Assembly: GCF_025502585.1 (NCBI RefSeq)
Contig: NZ_CP106679.1
Coordinates: 2,387,501 to 2,451,500, forward strand
Length of the DNA: 64,000 nt
DNA from: Reichenbachiella agarivorans
GTDB lineage: Bacteria; Bacteroidota; Bacteroidia; Cytophagales; Cyclobacteriaceae
Direction: 5' to 3'
Both the position numbers and the translations under genes were made by a program. Below, one piece after another: positions 42,686 through 50,106 of this stretch (the stretch's first letter is position 1; every line of letters begins with the position of its first letter). The notes beneath the pieces were generated by a model. That model was given only the letters and a program-made list of their open reading frames with translations, had not been told where the DNA came from and searched no databases.

Positions 42686-44155
42686 CTACTTCCTAGCCTT
42701 GATCTGCAAGCTTTCATAGATTTTATCAATTCCCTCCTGATTGTCTGAGAGGATCATCAGGATGTCATTGGCCTCCAAGATTGTAGAGCCACTCGGTGTG
42801 ATGAATCGGTTGTCCCGACTGATCATGGCGATGATGGTCGATTTGGGAAACTGGATTTCGACAATTCTTTTCCCTACCACAAATCCACCTCTTGGGATTT
42901 CGATTTCGGTCATGGTGGTTTTGGCATCTTCCGATAGTAGTAGGTCTACAGGCGTTTTTCTTTTGGCTTTTTGAGGCAATGCGACGTGCAGCCACTTGGC
43001 TACCACTGACAGTGTGGTGCCTTGTATGATCACAGAAGTCACTGAGATAAAAAACACCACATTGAAGATCATGTCCGCCTTGTCGATTCCTGCCAGGAGT
43101 GGATAGGTAGCGAATACAATCGGTACAGCCCCTCTTAGCCCTACCCAGGAGATGTAGAACCGTCTCCTCATTTTCATCTTGAAGGGTATCAAACTAATGA
43201 ATACACTAAGCGGACGGGCGATAAAGATCAAAAACAAAGAGATCAAGATTCCAATCCCTACGAATGGCAATACGTGTGACGGGAATACCAACAATCCCAA
43301 GGTTAAGAAGAGGATGATCTGCATGAGCCACGCCAGTCCATCGAATAGCTTGATGATGGTACGCTTGTGGATGATGTTCTGATTACCCAAATAGACAGCA
43401 CATAAGTAAACAGCCAAAAAACCATTGCCACCGATGGCATCAGTAGCCGAAAAGGTGATGAACATCAGTGCTATGACCAATACAGGATATAAGCCATCAA
43501 ACCCTAGTTCGATCTTGTTGATGATGTATTTACTCACTTTGCCGAATAGGAACCCACAGGCACCACCGACCAGCATCTGCTGAAAGAACAACGGTATGAT
43601 AGAAAACAATCCTAAGTCTTGATTGATGACTAGACTCAGAAATGCAATAGTGAGCACATAGGCCATGGGGTCGTTACTGCCACTTTCTAGTTCGAGTGTG
43701 GGGCGCAGGTTGCTTTTGAGTGCAAGATTTTTGGAGCGGAGGATGGAGAAGACCGCCGCAGCATCTGTGGAAGAGACGATGGCTCCCATCAGCAGACCTT
43801 CGTAGATTGTCAGGTCTGTGATCAACCATATGAAAGTCCCCATCGCGGTAGCAGTCAGGAAGACACCGACCGTAGAGAGAGAGATTCCTTGCCATAGGAC
43901 GGGTTTGATGCTGTTCCAGTTGGTTTCCATTCCTCCAGAAAACAAAATGAAATTGAGCGCGACGATTCCGACGAACTGTGCAATCTGTGGGTCGTCAAAC
44001 TCGATCCCAAACCCATCTGATCCTGCGAGCATTCCTACCACCAAAAAGAGGATCAAAGTCGGTATGCCATATTTATAGGAGGTCTTCCCCGCCAATACGC
44101 TAGCCAATAACAACAAAGAACCTATCAGGAGTATGTTTTCAATCGTAATATTCAT
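42686..44155 (-). CDS. potassium/proton antiporter (NhaP2/CvrA type)
   Basis: 489 aa: about 12-13 membrane helices of the CPA1 antiporter fold, with the ion-binding region ALNFILFSGGMETNW, SSTDAAAVFSIL and LELESGSNDPMAYVL, followed by a C-terminal TrkA_C-type domain (about residues 400-485, EIEIPRGGFVVGKRIVEIQFPKSTIIAMISRDN). The latter supports K+ rather than Na+ as the cation. Monocistronic; helps pH and cation balance. Confidence 0.9.
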   Translation of the reverse strand: MNITIENILLIGSLLLLASVLAGKTSYKYGIPTLILFLVVGMLAGSDGFGIEFDDPQIAQFVGIVALNFILFSGGMETNWNSIKPVLWQGISLSTVGVFLTATAMGTFIWLITDLTIYEGLLMGAIVSSTDAAAVFSILRSKNLALKSNLRPTLELESGSNDPMAYVLTIAFLSLVINQDLGLFSIIPLFFQQMLVGGACGFLFGKVSKYIINKIELGFDGLYPVLVIALMFITFSATDAIGGNGFLAVYLCAVYLGNQNIIHKRTIIKLFDGLAWLMQIILFLTLGLLVFPSHVLPFVGIGILISLFLIFIARPLSVFISLIPFKMKMRRRFYISWVGLRGAVPIVFATYPLLAGIDKADMIFNVVFFISVTSVIIQGTTLSVVAKWLHVALPQKAKRKTPVDLLLSEDAKTTMTEIEIPRGGFVVGKRIVEIQFPKSTIIAMISRDNRFITPSGSTILEANDILMILSDNQEGIDKIYESLQIKARK

Positions 44156-44330
44156 GTGCGCCTAAGATAACAATTCAATTCTCAAACTGAAGTCCTCTTT
44201 TTTGAATAGTTTGATCCCAAAGAGAGGATTTGTAACTAGAACGCAAATTACGCCATGGCAAATCACGGGGATATAGAAAATGCTTGAATAATTGATATGC
44301 TCGTTGAGCTGACGCCTTTCTTTAACTAGT

Positions 44331-44363
44331 GGTAGTCCAATTATTTCGAATAATTGGACTACC
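44331..44363. repeat. 15-bp perfect stem-loop without T-run
   Basis: GGTAGTCCAATTATT, loop TCG, then the exact complement AATAATTGGACTACC. It lies 20 nt past the stop of the Omp85-like gene. No T-run on either strand, so it is not a standard intrinsic terminator. Confidence 0.85.
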
Positions 44364-44383
44364 ATGCATCTAGCTCTTAATTC

Positions 44384-45613
44384 TTAGAAAGTCTCGTTCA
44401 CATTCAGGTAGAATCCTTTGGCTCCATCCGCACCAAAACCATAATCAAGTGACAGGTTGGTACGGGCGTTTTTGTCAACCATGATCCTGAGTCCTACGCC
44501 ATAGCCAGGTTTGATGTGGTCAAAAAGCTGAATATCTGCATCCGTATTGCTGGTGGTGGTGGCGTTGAGGAACACCACCGCACCAAAGGTCTCCTTATCG
44601 GCCTGGAGGGGTACGCGGTATTCCACTTCACCATAGACGATGTCCTCACCTCTAAAGCGACCTTGTGGATAGGCTCTGCCTGATCGTCCAAACTGATCCC
44701 AGCCGACAGCAGGCAAGTCCATGTACGGCACATCGCCGCCCACCACAAAATTGCCATAAGTCCACACACCGATCAGGTGTCTTTTGCGCGACTGGCTGAG
44801 GTTGAAATAGTCGCGGTATTCTAACCACAAGAGTGATGAACTCTGGTCACTACCCAGCCATTCTGGGTTCATGCGCAGAGAGGCAAAACCATAGCGTCCA
44901 CTATAGGGGTTGATAGCATTGTCACGGCTGTCGAACAGGGCGTTGACTGAGATTCCTGACAGTACATAACCTTCAGGATCGAAACCACGATCAATTGAAT
45001 AAGCATAGTGTGAAGTAAATGTCGGAGGAATCGTGTCCAAATCCAACAGCTGGTCATTGATGTTGTAGTGGTAATCCAGATGATAACCCAGACCAGCAAA
45101 AAAACGGGAGTCTCCAATTCGTTTCAAAGCAGTCTCGTGAAAACGCAGGTAATTAAACTTCATCATCTGTGCCTGATCCACACCATTGCTGAACTTGCCA
45201 TCGTCGTACTCAAAACCCGTGCTGGCCAAAATGGAAGACGAAGATCCAGTACCCAGTCCGTAAGTAGGCTGTGAGGTCACAAAGTATCGCCAGTCTCCCA
45301 AAAGATTCCATTTATCTCCATCAGTAAATACGTTGGATTTTAGGGTGAATAGAAATTGTTTTTTAGTAGTATAAATAAAAGTCGACACCATCGACGAACG
45401 ATGGGTCGTACTGTTAGGCCCCATCATCCAGCTGGCTGCTGGGGCAAGACCAAACATCCAACCCATAGCGGGGTTTGCAGCAATCACAGGCAGAGGAACA
45501 AACGACAACTGTTGAATCAGCTTGTTGCTTTCATCAGTTTGTGTCGTGTCGCTTTGCGCAAAAGCCCCTGTTGAGAGGCTAAACAGAAGTAGGAGTAGGA
45601 CTGGTTTTTTCAT
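44384..45613 (-). CDS. BamA/TamA-type (Omp85, bacterial surface antigen D15) outer-membrane protein
   Basis: 409 aa from ATG 45613: signal peptide MKKPVLLLLLFSLSTGAFAQ, then a C-terminal Omp85-type barrel with strands such as GISVNALFDSRDNAINPYSGRYG and RAYPQGRFRGEDIVYGEVEYRVPL, the latter being the family's RGxxxxxx loop motif (here FRGED), ending in a terminal Phe (NVNETF). No POTRA domains precede it, so it is a short barrel-only member, not BamA itself. Downstream of a second barrel-type gene, spaced 20 nt; probably one transcript. Confidence 0.8.
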   Translation of the reverse strand: MKKPVLLLLLFSLSTGAFAQSDTTQTDESNKLIQQLSFVPLPVIAANPAMGWMFGLAPAASWMMGPNSTTHRSSMVSTFIYTTKKQFLFTLKSNVFTDGDKWNLLGDWRYFVTSQPTYGLGTGSSSSILASTGFEYDDGKFSNGVDQAQMMKFNYLRFHETALKRIGDSRFFAGLGYHLDYHYNINDQLLDLDTIPPTFTSHYAYSIDRGFDPEGYVLSGISVNALFDSRDNAINPYSGRYGFASLRMNPEWLGSDQSSSLLWLEYRDYFNLSQSRKRHLIGVWTYGNFVVGGDVPYMDLPAVGWDQFGRSGRAYPQGRFRGEDIVYGEVEYRVPLQADKETFGAVVFLNATTTSNTDADIQLFDHIKPGYGVGLRIMVDKNARTNLSLDYGFGADGAKGFYLNVNETF

Positions 45614-45633
45614 GGGGATTTTTTTGTGTCTAT

Positions 45634-46476
45634 TTAGAATATTACTTGAAATTGGGCAATTGCCTCCCATTTTCCAACTATTAATGGTCTTATTGTATTG
45701 TAAAATAGTTGCGCTGTAGCGCAGTAAAACAAACTGGATTGGCCGATCTGAAAGGTTTTGCCTCCTCCTCCGCCTGCTGGCAGTAACATTTGTTTGTCCT
45801 TGTCAGCCAGCCAGTTATTGATTACCGTAGTATTGCTTTCGAGAAACCAGCCCTTGGGCAGGTTGTAGTAGGTGAAGTATTGAAAATTGAAACTGTTGAC
45901 CTGGTTGGCTCCTTCACCACCAAGAGACCAGTAGTTTTGTACCACAAAACCACCCAAAAATTTGTCTCCACCGTGGTTGAACAGCAGCGATGGTCCCACA
46001 CTCACACGGTTGCTACCCAATGCCGCACTCGTGCGGGTGGGCAGTTGTACCGCTGGACCGACTCCCCAGCTGACATTTTCCTTTTTCTCTATCGAGGAAA
46101 AATAACCATTGAAGAGAATATTACCCAAACCCGAGACGCGCTGTGCGGCATCTCCCGATGAGGAGATCGTTTGCAAAGGCACTTGTGACACTCCTCCAGT
46201 GGCGGGTATTCCCTGAAAAGGGATAATGGTATACGTGATCAGCTTGAGATTCTTTCCCAAACGGACAGGCCACACGGGCTGAACAGAAAAAGATTGCGCC
46301 AAGCCATCACCCACAGGTAGGAGCACCTCTTGCAAGTAAACACTGCGCAAGCCAGCCACGGGATCCTGTCTTTTTTTGGCCATTTCCTCTATGGTCATGG
46401 TAGGTGTGCTGTCGGTCTGGGCACCAACTGATATACTCAGGCAAGTAATAAAAATACAGGTCAGTAGAATTTTCAT
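45634..46476 (-). CDS. secreted barrel-like protein of the 'neuromedin U / transporter' annotation family
   Basis: 280 aa with signal peptide (MKILLTCIFITCLSISVGAQ). The QPVWPVRLGKNLKLITYTIIPFQGIP segment and SWGVGPAVQLPTRTSAALG strand are typical of outer-membrane proteins that databases call neuromedin U or MetA-pathway transporter; the name says nothing of function. Barrel strands continue to a terminal Phe. Upstream of the Omp85-like gene and downstream of the arylsulfatase, all on one strand. Confidence 0.75.
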   Translation of the reverse strand: MKILLTCIFITCLSISVGAQTDSTPTMTIEEMAKKRQDPVAGLRSVYLQEVLLPVGDGLAQSFSVQPVWPVRLGKNLKLITYTIIPFQGIPATGGVSQVPLQTISSSGDAAQRVSGLGNILFNGYFSSIEKKENVSWGVGPAVQLPTRTSAALGSNRVSVGPSLLFNHGGDKFLGGFVVQNYWSLGGEGANQVNSFNFQYFTYYNLPKGWFLESNTTVINNWLADKDKQMLLPAGGGGGKTFQIGQSSLFYCATAQLFYNTIRPLIVGKWEAIAQFQVIF

Positions 46477-46489
46477 ACAGTAGGAAAAT

Positions 46490-46552
46490 ACAGACCTGAC
46501 AGGTTTTTGAAAACTGTCAGGTCTGTCGTGAATGAAGAACCCTCCAAGGGTT
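46490..46552. repeat. two REP-like palindromes between barrel and sulfatase genes
   Basis: 46490-46526: ACAGACCTGACAG, 11-nt loop, CTGTCAGGTCTGT, 13 bp perfect. 46538-46552: AACCCT-CCA-AGGGTT. The second shares the CCCTCCAAGGG core with the terminator-like palindrome at 48125-48149. Confidence 0.8.
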
Positions 46553-46588
46553 TTACTAGCTTAATATTACTTCACGAATTCCAAATCA

Positions 46589-48082
46589 TTATTTAGGAGT
46601 AAAACTTCCAGACTCTTGTCTTACGGGGTATTCTTTAAAAGTAGCCATGAAATTCGCTACCACATCTTTCAATGGTTCAAAAGCAAACATGCGGCGTACC
46701 ACCCAGTCGTCATAGTAAGAAGAGCTTTCCATCGCAGATTCAAATGGGTCTGCATATAAATCAACCAATAGAGGTGCTTTATGTGGGGTTTGCATTTCAG
46801 TCCATGCGCCAAGTCCTTCATGGTCTTGTGTAGAGAAGTGGAACTTCCAACGTCCAATACGAACTGCTCCCAAAGTGCCATCATCTACAAAGGCAAAGAA
46901 CTCATTGCGGGGACCATTTTCCTCTTTTCCTGTGAGGTAAGGCAAAAAGTTGTAACCATCCAAGTGCACCTTGAACCCTTGATACCCACTCAATAATTTG
47001 CCTTTGACATTGTCCTCACCAGCAGCAGCCACCAATGTTGGCAAACAGTCTTCTAAAGAAATGATTTCATTTGAGACTTTTCCAGCTTCAATTTTACCCG
47101 GCCACTTGATCATAAAAGGCACTCTCAGGCCACCTTCCCAAGTAGTGGCTTTTTCACCTCTAAATGGATTGGTGCCACCATCAGGCCATGAAAACTTCTC
47201 AGCACCATTGTCTGTGGTGTAAATGACAATGGTGTTGTCCGCAATCCCAAGTTCCTCAAGCTTATCCAGCAACTGGCCAACTTGTTGGTCATGCTGAGCA
47301 TAACCATCTGCATTGATACCTAGACCAGTTTTTCCTTCATACTCATCAGGTAGATGCGTGAAAATGTGCATTCTGGTAGTATTGAACCAACAGAAGAAAG
47401 GTTTGTCTGCTTTGCTCTGCTCTTCTATAAAATCCATCGTTCCATTCAAAAATTCTTGGTCGATGGTCTCCATACGCTTCTTCGTCAAAGGTCCCGTATC
47501 TTGAACTTTACCATCTGCAGTTGCTTTGATCACACCTCTTGGGCCGTATTCTTTTCTAAACTTAGGGTCTTTAGGATAATCAGGGTTTTCTGGCTCTTCT
47601 TCTGCATTCAAATGGTACAAATTCCCAAAGAAAACATCAAAGCCATGGTTGGTTGGAAGAAACTTATCTAAGTCACCTAAGTGGTTTTTTCCAAACTGTC
47701 CACTGGAGTATCCAAGTGGCTTCAGCATCTCAGCGATAGTTGGGTCTTCCTTTTGTAACCCTATAGGATCTCCAGGCATTCCGATTTTGAGCAGTCCTGT
47801 TCTTTTGGGAGATTGCCCTGTAATAAATGCAGCTCTTCCGGCTGTGCAACTTTGTTGCGCATAAGCATCGGTAAAGCGCATTCCCTCTTTGGCTATGCGG
47901 TCAATGTTGGGCGTGGTATAGCCCATCATTCCATTGTTGTAGGCACTGGTATTGAACCAGCCTATGTCGTCACCCATGATCACTAGGATGTTGGGCTTTT
48001 TGTTTTTTTTCTGGGCATGGACCAGTGGCATACAAAAGATACATGCGACTATGAGCGTCCAAATTGATTTGTTTGTTCTCAT
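46589..48082 (-). CDS. arylsulfatase (sulfatase family)
   Basis: 497 aa with signal peptide ending VHAQ. Metal-binding Asp38-Asp39 in VIMGDDIGW, the modified catalytic Cys79 in SCTAGR (C-x-A-x-R variant, Arg83), TTDNGAEKF and the GKNHLGDL / lysine-histidine sites are present. Cys must become formylglycine, so an anaerobic or FGE-type maturase is needed elsewhere. Hydrolyses sulfate esters in the periplasm or outside. Neighbours are a DUF1254 lipoprotein upstream and two barrel proteins downstream, a set that suggests uptake or processing of a sulfated compound (inference). Confidence 0.92.
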   Translation of the reverse strand: MRTNKSIWTLIVACIFCMPLVHAQKKNKKPNILVIMGDDIGWFNTSAYNNGMMGYTTPNIDRIAKEGMRFTDAYAQQSCTAGRAAFITGQSPKRTGLLKIGMPGDPIGLQKEDPTIAEMLKPLGYSSGQFGKNHLGDLDKFLPTNHGFDVFFGNLYHLNAEEEPENPDYPKDPKFRKEYGPRGVIKATADGKVQDTGPLTKKRMETIDQEFLNGTMDFIEEQSKADKPFFCWFNTTRMHIFTHLPDEYEGKTGLGINADGYAQHDQQVGQLLDKLEELGIADNTIVIYTTDNGAEKFSWPDGGTNPFRGEKATTWEGGLRVPFMIKWPGKIEAGKVSNEIISLEDCLPTLVAAAGEDNVKGKLLSGYQGFKVHLDGYNFLPYLTGKEENGPRNEFFAFVDDGTLGAVRIGRWKFHFSTQDHEGLGAWTEMQTPHKAPLLVDLYADPFESAMESSSYYDDWVVRRMFAFEPLKDVVANFMATFKEYPVRQESGSFTPK

Positions 48083-48117
48083 GGTTTTTGGTTTAAATGA
48101 AAATCTTGAAAGAAGTT

Positions 48118-48153
48118 AAAAAAACTCCAAGGGTTTTAAACCCTTGGAGGGTT
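48118..48153 (-). terminator. terminator after the DUF1254 gene
   Basis: CTCCAAGGGTTT and its exact complement AAACCCTTGGAG around a single central base; on the minus strand it runs into seven T. Lies between the DUF1254 stop and the sulfatase start, so the sulfatase may depend on read-through or on its own promoter. Confidence 0.75.
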
Positions 48154-48164
48154 AATGTTCTATG

Positions 48165-49715
48165 TTATTTCACCTTCACAAAGTCGCCCGGCTTGTATGT
48201 ACGGTCGAAGAAAGCCTGCTCTGGTCCATAGAAGCGGAACAAGCTAAACCAGCCTCTGCCAGGTACGGTTTTGATGAAGTTGGACTTGTTGTCTGGATTG
48301 TCCGGTCCTATGAAGAAGGTCACTGAACCATCTTCGTTGGCTACCAACTCGTTCATGGTATTGAGCGAAGGATAAACTTGCCCCTCGGCATCTACACCCG
48401 CTGCGGTCTCTGCGTCATACAAAGTGAGTGAGGTAAACAGCTTGGCAGGCATATCAGCAGGGAAGGTAATTTCATAGCTGTTTTCACCCATGAGGTAGTT
48501 GCCCTCGCTGTCTTTGTAAGCATTGCCATACTTGGCTCCCAAACCGACGATAGACGACATCATACCTGTACTGATCGAGTAGTGATTGATGTACATGTGC
48601 GCTTTGGCATTGACATCTGTATGCTTGGTCACTCTGTCTCTAAATTCCTCGTCTATCAAAGTATGCATAAAATCATCAAGCTCTGTATGTGCATGAGCGA
48701 CCCATTTGCGGTCGTTCCACCACAGGCCGTCAGGCTCTCCGTCAAAATTAGCCGCGATGTTTTTGGCCATGCGCCAGGCCGTCTCAGCAGCCTGATCGAG
48801 TAGCTCCTTTTGGCGAGTTGTTGGATTGAATGCTGTACCTTTTTTGATACCGATAGCTGTCAACATGCCGTGCATATATGGATCGATGTTGTCCACACGA
48901 TCGCTTTGGATGAAGCGGTTGAGCATTTCGAAATAAGAGAAGTCATGCGCAAACAAGGCATCTGATGGGATGTCAGAGGCATGCTGAAAATCCATCGGTA
49001 TAGCCTCTCCCTCTAGCGGGTAAATCTTGATGCCCTCTACTGCATCTACACCTGGTTGTAGGTTATCTACAGACTGGAAGAAACCACGCTGGAAGATAAA
49101 TACGCCATTGGTTTTGCTGGTATAGAGGTAGTAGCCTTCGGGTACTTCTCCGTCATAGCCCTCAGGTACGATCAGGTACTTGCCTCCTTTGCCGCGATCT
49201 GGTCCAGGGAAGCCAATGTCTCCCAAGAAGCGGGTGCCATCGGGGCGCTCTGGCCCTTCGAGTGGTCTGTGCCAAAAGTCATCCAACAATCCCTGTAGCA
49301 TCGGAGGTACATCCAGCACCAAAGGACCTGTTTTGCTCAGATCGGCAAAACCCAGCGCATAGATCACATCCGAGTTGGGCGTAGTGATGATGGTTTGGGG
49401 TTTTAGCCTTTTCTCAAAGACCGAGATTACATTGTAGCCTTCGCCAAAGGTCTTGCCCAAGCCTTCCTTCATGGCGTACATGTTGACTGCCGGCAATGCC
49501 CATAGGTAAGTCTGTGTGGCACGTTGGAAATAAAGTTCTTCGTCCAGTGTGCGAGACACCTCCGCTGTAGGGTAACCTCCCTCAAGCGGCAGACTAGCCA
49601 AACTTTCATAGTGATTAGGTTCAGGAGCAGCACTTTGCTGCTTTTCTTGTGGCTGGCATGCAGTAAACAATACTGCAGTAGCCAGAGATAGGGTTAAGAT
49701 GGATTTGTTCATCAT
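48165..49715 (-). CDS. DUF1254/DUF1214 lipoprotein
   Basis: 516 aa. Lipoprotein signal: hydrophobic stretch ending LFTAC-Q (Cys20). DUF1254 core (YFQRATQTYLWALPAVNMYAMKE … ITTPNSDVIYALGFADLSKTGPLVLDVPP) followed by DUF1214 (NYLMGENSYEITFPADMPAKLFTSLTLYDAET … NKSNFIKTVPGRGWFSLFRFYGPEQAFFD). Widespread and often annotated only as DUF1254; activity not established. First of a minus-strand block with arylsulfatase and two barrel proteins. Confidence 0.9.
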   Translation of the reverse strand: MMNKSILTLSLATAVLFTACQPQEKQQSAAPEPNHYESLASLPLEGGYPTAEVSRTLDEELYFQRATQTYLWALPAVNMYAMKEGLGKTFGEGYNVISVFEKRLKPQTIITTPNSDVIYALGFADLSKTGPLVLDVPPMLQGLLDDFWHRPLEGPERPDGTRFLGDIGFPGPDRGKGGKYLIVPEGYDGEVPEGYYLYTSKTNGVFIFQRGFFQSVDNLQPGVDAVEGIKIYPLEGEAIPMDFQHASDIPSDALFAHDFSYFEMLNRFIQSDRVDNIDPYMHGMLTAIGIKKGTAFNPTTRQKELLDQAAETAWRMAKNIAANFDGEPDGLWWNDRKWVAHAHTELDDFMHTLIDEEFRDRVTKHTDVNAKAHMYINHYSISTGMMSSIVGLGAKYGNAYKDSEGNYLMGENSYEITFPADMPAKLFTSLTLYDAETAAGVDAEGQVYPSLNTMNELVANEDGSVTFFIGPDNPDNKSNFIKTVPGRGWFSLFRFYGPEQAFFDRTYKPGDFVKVK

Positions 49716-49883
49716 AGTTTTTAGTGGTTAGTACTTTGTGTTTTTTGTGAGTTGCTGCTAGGCAAGCAGCCAAATTTGTCGAATCGTCTGGTTCCCTTAC
49801 TAAAACTAGTGCAAATCCATAAGATATTGTAAGCAGATATGCTGATTCGTGGAAGAAATTGACATTTTTTTAGATAGGTCAGT

Positions 49884-50057
49884 ATGGGGTATGATCACTC
49901 TAATGGTTTTGACACCTTATCTAACAAACATGATGGGCTTCATCTAAAAATATTTAATCAAATTAAAAATTGGGTTGAAGAAGGAAGTGTTAAATTTCTA
50001 ATGAATGATATTGTTCTAGAAGAATGAGAAAGGAATAAGACTCGTGTCTCGCAGTGA
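49884..50057 (+). pseudogene. decayed fragment, possibly PIN-like (DUF4935) toxin/nuclease
   Basis: In the 390-bp gap between DUF1254 and the OmpA gene, an ORF of 47 codons (49884-50027) reads …LKIFNQIKNWVEEGSVKFLMNDIVLEE and stops at TGA; in frame after it comes ERNKTRVSQ. In PIN-like DUF4935 proteins that position is typically EEW-RNK, so TGA may be a mutated TGG. It lacks the usual N-terminal Asp strand and all of the C-terminal part. The rest of the gap holds a small hairpin (GCTGC…GCAGC near 49754) and nothing else that I recognise. Confidence 0.35.
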
Positions 50058-50106
50058 CGATTACTTGAGTGGTTAAACAACATTGAGTCCACTCCAGCAG
50101 AGCCAT

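Noticed and set aside
44162-44365. 67-codon minus-strand ORF between antiporter and Omp85-like gene
   Set aside because: It runs through the perfect stem-loop, has no signal or family resemblance, and has no promoter.
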